A stretch of DNA of 64,000 bases from Symsagittifera roscoffensis (taxonomy: Eukaryota > Xenacoelomorpha > Acoela > Convolutidae). The notes below the pieces were generated by a model. It had not been told where the DNA came from. It worked only from the letters and a program-made list of their open reading frames with translations, and did no database searches. Positions 38,088-46,764 of this stretch are shown one piece after another; positions within the stretch are counted from its first letter, which is position 1, and the number at the start of each line of letters is the position of its first letter. The position numbers were made by a program, and so were the translations under genes. The stretch is from assembly GCF_963678635.1 (NCBI RefSeq), contig NC_087064.1, positions 4,440,411 through 4,504,410 of the forward strand, read 5' to 3'.

Positions 38088-40106
38088 ATGCCTATGCCCT
38101 CCAAGCCCAAACCTGGGCTGACGAGAATGCATCAGGAGATGAATAGCGAGGCTGCCTCGTCTGGTTCACCACTGAGAGCAGCTGTGCCACCAAAGAGGGC
38201 GAAAGTAGGACAGAAGGTTCAGACGAACCAAACCATGCAAGATCTGGATGGGACGAAGGATGAACTGGAAAGTACGAAGAAGGAGCTGGACGAGATGACC
38301 AAAAGCATGCTCAAGATGGAGGAAGATCGAGACATGTGGAGAAAGTTGTTTGAAGACTGCAACAAGAAGCAGGGTCAAGAAATTGAGCGCTTGAGGCAGG
38401 ACTACAAAAAGCGATCGGAACAGATTGCGTTGACAACGGCCGTGGAGAAAGTGATACCCGCAAGGAATATTCCTCGTGGGCAGTCCCCGATGGAGCTCTT
38501 GACGCCTCGAGAAATGAGTCAAACAACGGAGACACGGCTCCCGACAGAGACAAATCGAGTAACGATCCCGGACCCTAGTGACACCTTGGGTGACCCCGTC
38601 GTGGAACAAACGGTGAGGAAGCTGATAGAGACAGCTGGACGACTGGTCGCCAACAAGAATGCGCCAGGTTCCGGGGTGACTGCACCCTATGGAACGATCG
38701 ACGACACGGGCAGAGTACGACTCTCCCAGACTGTGATCAGTCAGGGGATAAGGGACGTGACGCCACTCATGGGGAGCTCGAAGGCCCCAGAGAGAAGAAT
38801 ACAGAAGATGCCAGCGAAGAAAGTGTCTCGCATCATAGACGTACAAAAGAACAATCAATTGAAATATAATTTCACGGGAGTTCCGGAGACAGATCCGAGA
38901 GCTTGCTTCAATCGAGCGACTTGGAGCCCGGCAGTAAACCTGCAGCAACCACCACTGGGGACATCTCATCTGATACTGGGAGACAGCTTGGTCAGAGTAC
39001 TATCGAATTTGAGGACCTCGTGGGTCACCACGGTGATGGCCTTTGGAGGCGCGACGATAGCCCAGTTATATCGAATGGTGGAACTGATGAATCCAGGGAG
39101 GATCCCCAATGTGATGATCCTGGTTGGGACGAATGACATCTCCGGAGGTTCAGATGAGCAGGACGCACTATGGGAATCAATGACGGTGTGTTTGTTTACT
39201 ACCCTCTGGCAGAAATTCAATTGCGCGGTACTGACCGTTTGCACTGTGCCCAAGAACACGAGAAGCTTGACCGCAGCAGGAAGAAGGCACAACGAGGGAG
39301 TCGTCAGGTGGAATAACATCTTGAGGAACCTCGCAAGTCGAAACGCCGGAAGAATGATCCTCATGGACATCGAACATGAGTTGAGAGCTATGGATCAGGC
39401 CAGACTGACCACGGAAGGCATCCAATTCGACAGTATCGAAGGACAAGCTTGGTTGAATCGAGTCTTCCAAGAGCAGTTGGACGAACTAGAAGCAGAGCTC
39501 TTTGACACAGGAGAGCTGAAGGAAGAAGGAACAGCCAGTGACGCGGTGATTACCACCTTTGTGCCTCCTTGCCTGGAAACACGCTTGGGTACGGTCCCGG
39601 CCGTCACGAACTACAGGCAACAGAGCTCCAGCGAACCAGGTCAAAGGACAGACGTACAGGATCGATTGGGAGAAGCGCCGATGAGGAGGACCATCCATCC
39701 TAGGAGAAGAATAGGACCTGTCAACCCAATCGAAGAGACAGCCGGCACGTCTAGATCGGACACTAGATCGGAGACGACAAGTACCAGTCGAGAGGAGAAA
39801 CGCCCGGGCAGAGGCTCGTTGATGTGGTCAAGACCCATACCGTCTCCCTGGCATGTATACAAAGACGAGCTAATGAAGCTGGATCTCCAGAGGGTAAGCT
39901 TCATCGAAGATGCAAGGAGGATGCTGAATGGAGCGACGCTGTCCGTCAGCAGATTGTACTCGATAACCGGCGTAGACTGGTTGATAGCCGCTAGCATAAA
40001 TTTCAGCTCCACGACGGCCTTGAGATTTGCTGACCTAGAGGGACTGCCCTCTAACAACACAATGGGACAAGTGAACGTAGTGGAAAGGAGAAGGCAGAGA
40101 TGTTAA
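38088..40106 (+). CDS. Accessory protein with coiled coil and SGNH/GDSL-hydrolase-like domain
   Basis: 672 codons. Residues 51-114 are a heptad-rich coiled coil. Residues about 290-475 look like an SGNH hydrolase: block I L-I-L-G-D-S-L (Gly298-Asp299-Ser300), a Gly-containing block F-G-G-A-T-I, and block III V-G-T-N-D (Asn349). In the place of the C-terminal D-x-x-H is E443-G-I-Q446, so the usual catalytic Asp/His pair appears lost. Residues 520-590 are Arg/Ser/Thr-rich linker. No signal peptide or membrane segment is seen, so this is not an envelope. SGNH-type esterase domains are known in ORF1 proteins of some CR1/L2 LINEs; in an LTR element the domain is unusual. The last 10 or so codons run out of phase through the tail shared with copy B, marking a recombination or deletion junction at 40074-40076. 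Confidence 0.75.
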   Translation: MPMPSKPKPGLTRMHQEMNSEAASSGSPLRAAVPPKRAKVGQKVQTNQTMQDLDGTKDELESTKKELDEMTKSMLKMEEDRDMWRKLFEDCNKKQGQEIERLRQDYKKRSEQIALTTAVEKVIPARNIPRGQSPMELLTPREMSQTTETRLPTETNRVTIPDPSDTLGDPVVEQTVRKLIETAGRLVANKNAPGSGVTAPYGTIDDTGRVRLSQTVISQGIRDVTPLMGSSKAPERRIQKMPAKKVSRIIDVQKNNQLKYNFTGVPETDPRACFNRATWSPAVNLQQPPLGTSHLILGDSLVRVLSNLRTSWVTTVMAFGGATIAQLYRMVELMNPGRIPNVMILVGTNDISGGSDEQDALWESMTVCLFTTLWQKFNCAVLTVCTVPKNTRSLTAAGRRHNEGVVRWNNILRNLASRNAGRMILMDIEHELRAMDQARLTTEGIQFDSIEGQAWLNRVFQEQLDELEAELFDTGELKEEGTASDAVITTFVPPCLETRLGTVPAVTNYRQQSSSEPGQRTDVQDRLGEAPMRRTIHPRRRIGPVNPIEETAGTSRSDTRSETTSTSREEKRPGRGSLMWSRPIPSPWHVYKDELMKLDLQRVSFIEDARRMLNGATLSVSRLYSITGVDWLIAASINFSSTTALRFADLEGLPSNNTMGQVNVVERRRQRC

Positions 40107-40327
40107 AGGAAGATTTGGAGAGAAATGTGACGTTGTGTCTCCACAACAGCTTCTGCAGGAACAGAGAATCTAAAGTGGATCCCCTACCTTGTTGCAAACA
40201 GAGGGTAGAAGAGCAGAAGTGTTGGAGGACGGCTTCCAACAGCGCCAGGATAGCTAACGACGTGTTGCAGGATACAGAAACTGAGAGTGCAGAGTCATTA
40301 TCACAGGAGGAGGAAATGGATCACTGA
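40107..40327 (+). pseudogene. Shared Cys-rich accessory tail, out of frame in copy C
   Basis: Encodes (phase of 40100) the same 75-residue Cys-rich end as residues 955-1029 of the copy B frame at 59154, with C-C-K-Q-R and C-W-R-T. In copy C this phase is +2 relative to the SGNH frame, which stops at 40106. The tail is therefore probably not translated as part of that protein. It is open and highly similar to copy B, so it was inherited as part of the shared 3' block. Confidence 0.75.
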
Positions 40328-41148
40328 CGAAAAATCGAAAAACGAGATGCAAAAAGAGATGAAATTAGCAGAATTTGGAAGTTTTAGAACTTCTAAACGA
40401 CGATAAAAGAAGAAAACAAAGGAGTGATGAAGAAAAAATTAAAACTCTGAATTGTTTTATGTGTGTGTAAAAACTCAAATGAGAAACCAAGCAACCAAGT
40501 TGTAATTGGAAACTGAAACATTTAGTTGAGTTTTGAAATTGTTGTATTTATAAATTTGCATTTTGATTTTAATTGAGTGGCTTTAGAGACACTTACTTAC
40601 TATTTATTTAGAAAGGCTTGAGTGAAGGGGTATATTTAAATATTCCAGCCTACATGACTGTTTTTAATCAGCTAGGAGAACTGATCACTTTGTGGTGACG
40701 TGAAAAGCTTGGGTAATCTCTCGAAGAGGGAGATTGTTTCATTGTTCTTTCTAACCACAGATTTTCTTAGTTTCAATATTCAGGACAATAACAAGCAAGA
40801 TTTCCGAAGGGAAGAAGCAAAGTAGGATAATTTCAGCTTGTTGGTTGGCAGGACTATCCTGCAAACCAACACCTTTTAAATCTAGGAGAAAAAGTTTTAA
40901 TCAGGACATTGACATTGAAAGTCGGAAAATATGTTTTACCTTAGGTCATATCCTCAATGTGCAGATTCATGAAAGATTTTGAAGGCTATAGTGATGTAGT
41001 ATGATGCCATTTATATTCTGCAGTGAGACGATATGACGTGGAGAAAAGTAATTTCGTGCATTTTGTAAATTCTGTTCGATGACACTGTATCTATATTACG
41101 AACATTGCGAGATTCAATGAGGACATTGACCGGACTGTCCGGGGAGTA
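40328..41148 (+). other. Copy C 3' UTR and polypurine-like tract
   Basis: No gene. Homologous to 62244-63062. It contains a short stem-loop (GAAGTT...AACTTC, about 40379-40396), the larger stem-loop around 40848-40876, and the motif CTGTCCGGGGAG two bases before the 3' LTR. Confidence 0.8.
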
Positions 41149-42073
41149 TGTGACATTCGACCAGAATGTGCCAAAATGCAGATTCGGCGATTTCGAAATT
41201 TTAGCAGCGAACCTTCCGAATTGGCGATTTAGAAGGAATGAGAACGTTATTCGAACGATTGGACAAATCGTGAAGGCTGAAGGATTCGGAAATTCCTAAA
41301 TTTTAAATTTTCGAAGTGACGACGTTACAATTCTCAGAAACGTCAAAAACGGCCATTTTGGCAGAAAAACTGAAAAGCAACACAACAACGATAGTTGCGC
41401 TGACGAAAACAACAAATATTGTGATAGAAAAACCACAGAGAGAAACAGAAGTAACAGAGACCGCTCCAAGTTGCAACTATTGTGTCGCTACAATAGTTGC
41501 AAGGCAGTTGCTAACAACAGTGAGGGGTGGAAACCAGCCCTCCGGGTTATAGAGAAATCGAGCTTAACGTGCTTGATTCAGTGGATTCGAGAATCAGGAG
41601 AGGTTTCGGGACTGAAACTTTTATTGTTTTATATGAACTTTTAGCTTCCCTATTATGTCCTGAATTGAATTTAATTAACATCCGAATTCATTCTACTAAT
41701 ATGAGAAGCTAGGATTTGGGGGAAAGGGTTGATCCATCTTCGATGGAGATGATGATTTTTATCTACTGAACAAAAACAGTAATAAATCAATAAGTTGTAG
41801 TAGCCCTGTTTTTAGGAGTGACCTCGTGGTCTGGGGATACTGAGACCCAGCCATGAGCTCACTATTTCTGCATGTAATTAAGTTAATTTGAGTGTTTTGA
41901 CCGAAGCCGAAAGCAGTAACGTTTTTTGTCGACCCGATGTTAGAAAGACCACCGAAAGTACTGGCTTGGTAGAGACGGTGAAAAGCATGCAAAGCTCTGT
42001 TTAGACGTTAGCCAGTCGTCTTAGGACTGAGTTTTGTTCTCCGTCGATATGTATCTTCCGGGCGAATGTTACA
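41149..42073 (+). repeat. Copy C 3' LTR
   Basis: 925 bp, TGTGACATTCG to GAATGTTACA. It carries the perfect LTR stem-loop (41471-41502) and AATAAA at 41781-41786, a candidate polyadenylation signal. It is preceded by the polypurine-like GTCCGGGGAGTA and followed by TTA (42074-42076), matching the left flank of the element. Confidence 0.92.
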
Positions 42074-42077
42074 TTAG

Positions 42078-42564
42078 GGGTCTGGAGTTGTGACTGAAAA
42101 CATTGATTTTAACAACTTGTAGTTTTCCGGAATGGCCTGAATTTGATTCATCCAACTTCGAATTCATTTTCAAATAATGAGAGGATAGAAGTTGAAGGAA
42201 AGCGTCGATCAACCTCCGATGGATTGGATGATTTTCCCTACTGAACAAAAACAATTGTAATAATAAAACTTAATGGTAACGTTTAATGCTGTAGCAGCCC
42301 TGTTTTTAGGAGTGCCCTACTGGTCTGGCGATACTGAGACTCAGCCATAAGCTGACTTTTTTCACATAAGTAAGTTATTTTACGCGGTTCGGCCGATAGC
42401 CTTTGAACAGTAAAGGTTGTGTCGACCCAAGGTTAGGAGAACCACATTGATTTGGATATGGTAAGAGACGGTTAGAATCATGTAAATATCTATTTTAGAT
42501 GCTAGCCAATCGTTTTTGGATCTAGCTTTTTTTCGTCGGTATGTACTTCCGGGTGAATGATGCA
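42078..42564 (+). repeat. Remnant of an older, diverged LTR (3' half)
   Basis: Clearly related to the second half of the LTRs (TACTGAACAAAAACAAT, GTAGCCCTGTTTTTAGGAGT and a degenerate end GGGTGAATGATGCA) but with many substitutions and indels. The first half is absent, so the age or subfamily differs from B and C. Confidence 0.75.
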
Positions 42565-42871
42565 TTTATCAACAACCCTGTCCGATGGTGTTTGTTTCAC
42601 CTTTTTAGTGTTTGTTTCACTTTGCTTCGATCTCATAAAGGGCCTCCCCAGCGACATTTTGATTTTTTTTATGACACTAAAGCTACAGTTCCAGAATCGA
42701 AAAGTTTCGGCTTAAACTTAATCGAAATAATTTACATACATTGTAAATACAAAAAAAATGCTCAGAATTTTGTGGCTAATTTTGTAAACATCACATAATA
42801 GTTGTTACATAAATTTAGTTATAATTGTGATGTTTTAATTGGTAAAATTTCTTGAGTTTGGTATTATTGAC
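42565..42871. other. Unassigned sequence left of copy B
   Basis: 307 bp of AT-rich sequence in which I recognise nothing. It contains a short direct repeat (GTGTTTGTTTCAC twice, about 42588-42620). It ends GAC (42869-42871), the left 3-bp flank of copy B. Possibly host DNA or old unrecognised repeat. Confidence 0.6.
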
Positions 42872-43191
42872 TGTGACATTCGACCAGAATGGCCAAAATA
42901 CAATTTATGCAGAATTCGAATTTTGAGCAGTAAGCCTTCCGAGTTGATGATTTCGAAGGATTAGCGACGTTATTGGAACGTTTAGTCAAACGGTGAGGGC
43001 TAGAATATTCTAGTATTTTAAATTTTCAAAAAATTCGAATGATGACGTCACATTTCTGAGAAATGCTGAAACGGCCATTTTAACAAAAAAGCGAGTAAAA
43101 AACAGAACAACTTTATCTGCGATTGCGAACAGTACGAAAATCGAGATTGGAGAACGACAACGAACTACAGAATAGCAGAGAACGTTCCGAG

Positions 43192-43223
43192 TTGCAACTA
43201 TTGTGCTGCTACAATAGTTGCAA
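43192..43223 (+). promoter_or_regulatory. Conserved LTR stem-loop / inverted repeat
   Basis: TTGCAACTATTGT, a 6-base loop, then the exact inverse ACAATAGTTGCAA. Also at 13695-13726, 14933-14964, 41471-41502 and, with one stem change each, in 24277-24308 and the 3' LTR of copy B. The loop differs (GCTGCT in B, GTCGCT in C) while the stem is kept. It could be a dimeric protein-binding site in U3 DNA or an RNA hairpin; as it lies upstream of the TATA box, the DNA role is more likely. Confidence 0.75.
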
Positions 43224-43350
43224 GGCCGTTGCGAACAACGGTGAAGGGTAAAAGCCAGCCCTCCGAGTTAGTGTGAACCTGAGGTTAAGGAGCTTGATTC
43301 ACTGGATTCAAGAATCCGGAAGGGTTTCGGGACTGGAACTTTTAGCCTTT

Positions 43351-43358
43351 TATATAAA
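43351..43358 (+). promoter_or_regulatory. TATA box in the copy B 5' LTR
   Basis: TATATAAA in an AT-rich break between GC-richer segments. It is conserved in the truncated element (near 15095) and the 3' LTR (63542-63549) and is changed to TATATGAA in copy C. It is a likely RNA polymerase II core promoter element; transcription would start about 30 bases downstream. Confidence 0.6.
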
Positions 43359-43804
43359 CTTTTAGCTTCTTGTCATGTCCTGAATTGAATTTAATTAACA
43401 ACTGGATTCGTTTTGATAAGGATGAGAAGCTAGGAGTTGGGGGAAAGGGTTGATCCATCTTCGATGGAGATGATGATTTTTATCTACTGAACAAAAACAA
43501 TAGTAATATGATAGGTAGTAGCCCTGTTTTTAGGAGTGACCTCGTGGTCTGGGGATACAGAGACCCAGCCATGAGCTCACTAATTTCGCATGTAATTCAG
43601 TTAATTTGAGCGTTCTGGTCGAAGCCGGAGAACAGTAACGTTTTTGTCAGCCTGATGTAAGAAAGACCACCGAAAAGTACTGGCTTGGTAGAGACGGTGA
43701 AAAACATGCAAAGCTCTGTTTAGACGCTAGCCAGTCGTCTTAAGACTTAGTTTTGTTATCCGTCGATATGTATCTTCCGGGCGAATGTTACATGTATGTT
43801 TTTA

Positions 43805-43822
43805 TGGCGCTCCTGGGTGTTA
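43805..43822 (+). promoter_or_regulatory. Putative primer-binding site, copy B
   Basis: TGGCGCTCCTGGGTGTTA, 12 bases after the LTR end, identical to copy C. It resembles a tRNA-Asn primer site with two adjacent mismatches. Confidence 0.5.
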
Positions 43823-45798
43823 TTCTTTCGTAACATCATGACCGGCGGAACCATTAACGAGCACTCCGCGCCGAGCGGATGCTCACATTAACGCCCTTAA
43901 AGGGCCTAAACTGCCGGGGCGGAAGGGTAGTTCGGAACGCGGAAGCCCTCCGAAGCCCTCCGAATAGTTTTTTAACCTAGTTAAGACCGAAAATTCATGA
44001 ACCAGGAAGGGTGGGGGGAATCGCGAACCCCTCGTCCCCTGAGTGGTTTGTGACCAAAAACATTTAAAGATATAAGTAAAACCAAACAAAAAGTAGTATA
44101 GTACCCAAGAAAAACAAAAAACATAAAAAATTACCGAAAAAACCAAAAACAGTAAAAAAGTAGAAAATCAGTAGAAATCATCCCCCCAGACAAGATGTGA
44201 TTCAACCCCCCCGTTTGTTGTTGATAGATATATTGTTGTTACAGGCATTTATATCAGTCAGGATCGTTACGATCAATTTTGAGGCCCGTTTGTGAGGCTT
44301 GTACTGTAGGGTTATTTGAGCATTTAAGCACGTTAATGATAAATTGCGCTCAATCCGGAAGGGTCAGCTGATTTGCGCTCAATTCGGAAGGGTCTTGGGT
44401 GAAGACCGATCCGGCAAGCAGTTCAAGGAGCAACAAGAAGGGGCTCAACGACAACAACAATCGACTGTTGGGTATCGTTAACAAGTTTTGTATCCCTTTT
44501 GGTACAAAAAGTAAGATAGTAATCTGTGGGGGGCTCGACAGTGCTGCACTGTAGTGACCCTTCACCGAACTGCGAATATCCGAGTTAAGCACCTTAATTC
44601 GGATAATAAACAAACCCGGAGGGGTATAGTATTACTAATATTATTATTCATATAGCCTATATTAATAGTCATATATCGTTTTTCAGTGAAAAACAACGAA
44701 AACAGACCGGTTTTTAAGGTCAAAATAGCGATATTTTGATCCCCCCACAAGTCGCGATTTTTGAGATATCGATATTTTTTGAAACGGAAAAAAGCGGTAA
44801 GTTAGTGTGTTACATCGTAACTGCACTACTGTAATAAGTAGAACCGGTTAACTTTAGTTCGGAAGTGGTCGGAACTAGTTTGGTACCAAAAACCAAATTT
44901 TCCCAATTTTTGATAGTAAGAAACACTAAAAATTTAGAAAATTTTTTGAAATTTTTGAGGTAAGACAGTAAAAATAGTTGTTCGGACAACGTCCACTAGT
45001 GAATCTATAAGTCTTAAAATCCGCTACCCGAAAGCCTTCCGGGTTGCAGAGAAATCGAACATAACGTGTTTGATTTGGTGGATTCATCAATCCGGAGGGG
45101 TCCAGGTAGCATAGTTTTTCGCAAATTTTTTCTACAATAGCGTTTTAGATCGGATCTTTTGCATTGAACTAGAAGAGTATAGGCCTTCTGAGCTCGGATC
45201 AATAATTTTTAGGTCGAAAGGACCAGATTTGCGGAAAAAGTTAGGCGGAACCTATAAGAGAGAAAATTTTTTGAGTTCGGAAAAAAGACGTTTTGGTTAA
45301 TAACTTTGGAACTACTGATCATATCGAGTTGATCTTGGTACCAATAGATCAGAAATTAGCTGAGCTTACTAATAGGATCAGAAATTTTTCGGAAAAGCGA
45401 GCGAAAAAATTTTTTGAGATTGTTTTTAGCAAATTACACATATCCGGAGGGGTACACTCTTCACGTTTTATAAATTTTTCTGAAAAACCCTTATACCTCT
45501 ACCAAAAGTTGATAGCGATTGAACTAAGTAACTTAGGACAGTTCTAGACAAAGAGGGAGGGCTGAAGGCACAAGACAACCATAATACGGTCGAAATTAGG
45601 CAAGTGATAAGACCCTTCACCGTTAGTGTGAATTGTCAAATAAGTGCCTTAACTTCAACCCGGAGGGGTCTAGGAAAGGAACCTATACCCTTCCCAGTTA
45701 ATTCAAACAGCATAAAAGCAACGCAGAACGTATCCGAAGGGGTATAAGCTGAAATTAAGAAAACTACGGAAAGCTACTTTGACAGAGCTAAGGGCTCC

Positions 45799-45987
45799 GA
45801 ATCCGGAGGGGTCTACTTTCCACAAAACCGGAGGGGTCCAAATCCGGAGGGGTCTACTATTAACTAACTCGGAGGGGTCCAAATCCGGAGGGGTCTACTA
45901 TTAACCAACTTGGAGGGGTACAAACCCGGAGGGGTCCATATTCTGACAGTCCGGAAGGGTCCTATTTGTGCCAATCCGGAGGGGTAT
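45799..45987 (+). repeat. CCGGAGGGGT motif cluster in the copy B leader
   Basis: Nine motif copies in 189 bp (near 45802, 45827, 45843, 45869, 45883, 45911, 45926, 45950, 45975) at irregular spacings of 14-28 bases. The core is kept while linkers differ from copy C, suggesting selection on the core or ongoing repeat turnover. Confidence 0.88.
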
Positions 45988-46764
45988 TATTTTATTAAGG
46001 ACTTAGGTAAACGAAAGAAAGACTAAAAAGCGAGAGGTATTAGGTTATTAATACACAGGCTGGATATCAGTGACTGCACTGGTAACTTGCCTCTCAAAAA
46101 GAACCAGACTAATACAAAACAGGTCCGAACTCGGATATTCGCGACACTAAGTCTAAATTAAAAAGAGCGTGACTCATTGGTGTGGATTGAAACATAATAC
46201 GTTTTTGGGAAAAGTGAGTGCCCTGAGGATTTTAGTAGGTCTAGCTCGGGCAGTCCGAAGGCAGATAGGTAACACAATACTCGGTGGGTGCAATAGACGC
46301 CCACTTGAGCGAATAACTGCCTTCAAAGTTTTGTCTGTTTGGTGCAGCACCAAGCAGGGAAAGCTTTTTCTTTAAAAGACAGGTTCGACTATTGTACTGC
46401 GACCGACTAAGAGTACAAGACATATACGTTTTTTTTATATATACATTCATATTGTGTCAATATATATTTTTTGTTTTTTGATTTTAAATCAACCTAAACC
46501 GTGCTTGATTGGGTAGTGAGTACACTATCTTTTAAATTGACTGATAACATCATATTGTGCTAGTTTCCAGATCTTTGGACCGATAATCGGCTAGTGTGAA
46601 TAAATTTTATACAAACTGTACTCTGACAACATACAGGGTTTCGTGGTCACTATTTAATAGAATCTGGTGAAATTTATTGTGTTGTGTCATTATTATTGTT
46701 AATAAAACTATAAGGTCTCTAGCAATTGAGTCAGGAGTAGGCATAGGAAAGTGACAAATAAAGA

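Larger units (their letters stand above)
23956..42073 (+). mobile_element. Copy C: full-span Gypsy-like element with SGNH cassette, gag-pol broken
   Basis: 18,118 bp from LTR to LTR. Its 925-bp LTRs differ at roughly 16 positions by eye (about 98% identity). It is flanked by TTA at 23953-23955 and TTA at 42074-42076. Order: LTR, primer-binding-like site, 2.9-kb leader, gag, pol with macro-like tail, intergenic stretch, accessory frame with an SGNH/GDSL-like domain, tail shared with copy B, 3' UTR, LTR. Gag-pol carries several stops, indels and deletions, so the copy cannot move on its own products. Confidence 0.92.
42872..43792 (+). repeat. Copy B 5' LTR
   Basis: 921 bp, TGTGACATTCG to GAATGTTACA. 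It has a TATATAAA box at 43351-43358, a perfect 13-bp stem-loop (TTGCAACTATTGT, loop GCTGCT, inverse) at 43192-43223, and a CCTCCG...CCGGAAGG inverted pair around the module at about 43258-43326. The TATA box sits about 480 bases in, giving a U3 of roughly 500 bases if it is used. Confidence 0.93.
43793..46764 (+). other. Copy B 5' leader, untranslated
   Basis: 2.97 kb with no supported protein gene; short frames (60-87 codons) are not conserved between copies. It contains CCGGAGGGGT-type motifs, a stem-loop at 44577-44605 (TATCCGA.TTAAG / CTTAA.TCGGATA, loop CAC) and a 70-base module at about 45028-45100 resembling the LTR module at 43258-43326. The segment around 46215-46300 with CTGCCC/GGGCAG arms is present in every leader of the window. 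Confidence 0.75.

Noticed and set aside
40100-40327. Separate 75-codon gene in copy C
   Set aside because: It is the out-of-phase tail of the long accessory frame known from copy B, cut off by the cassette junction.
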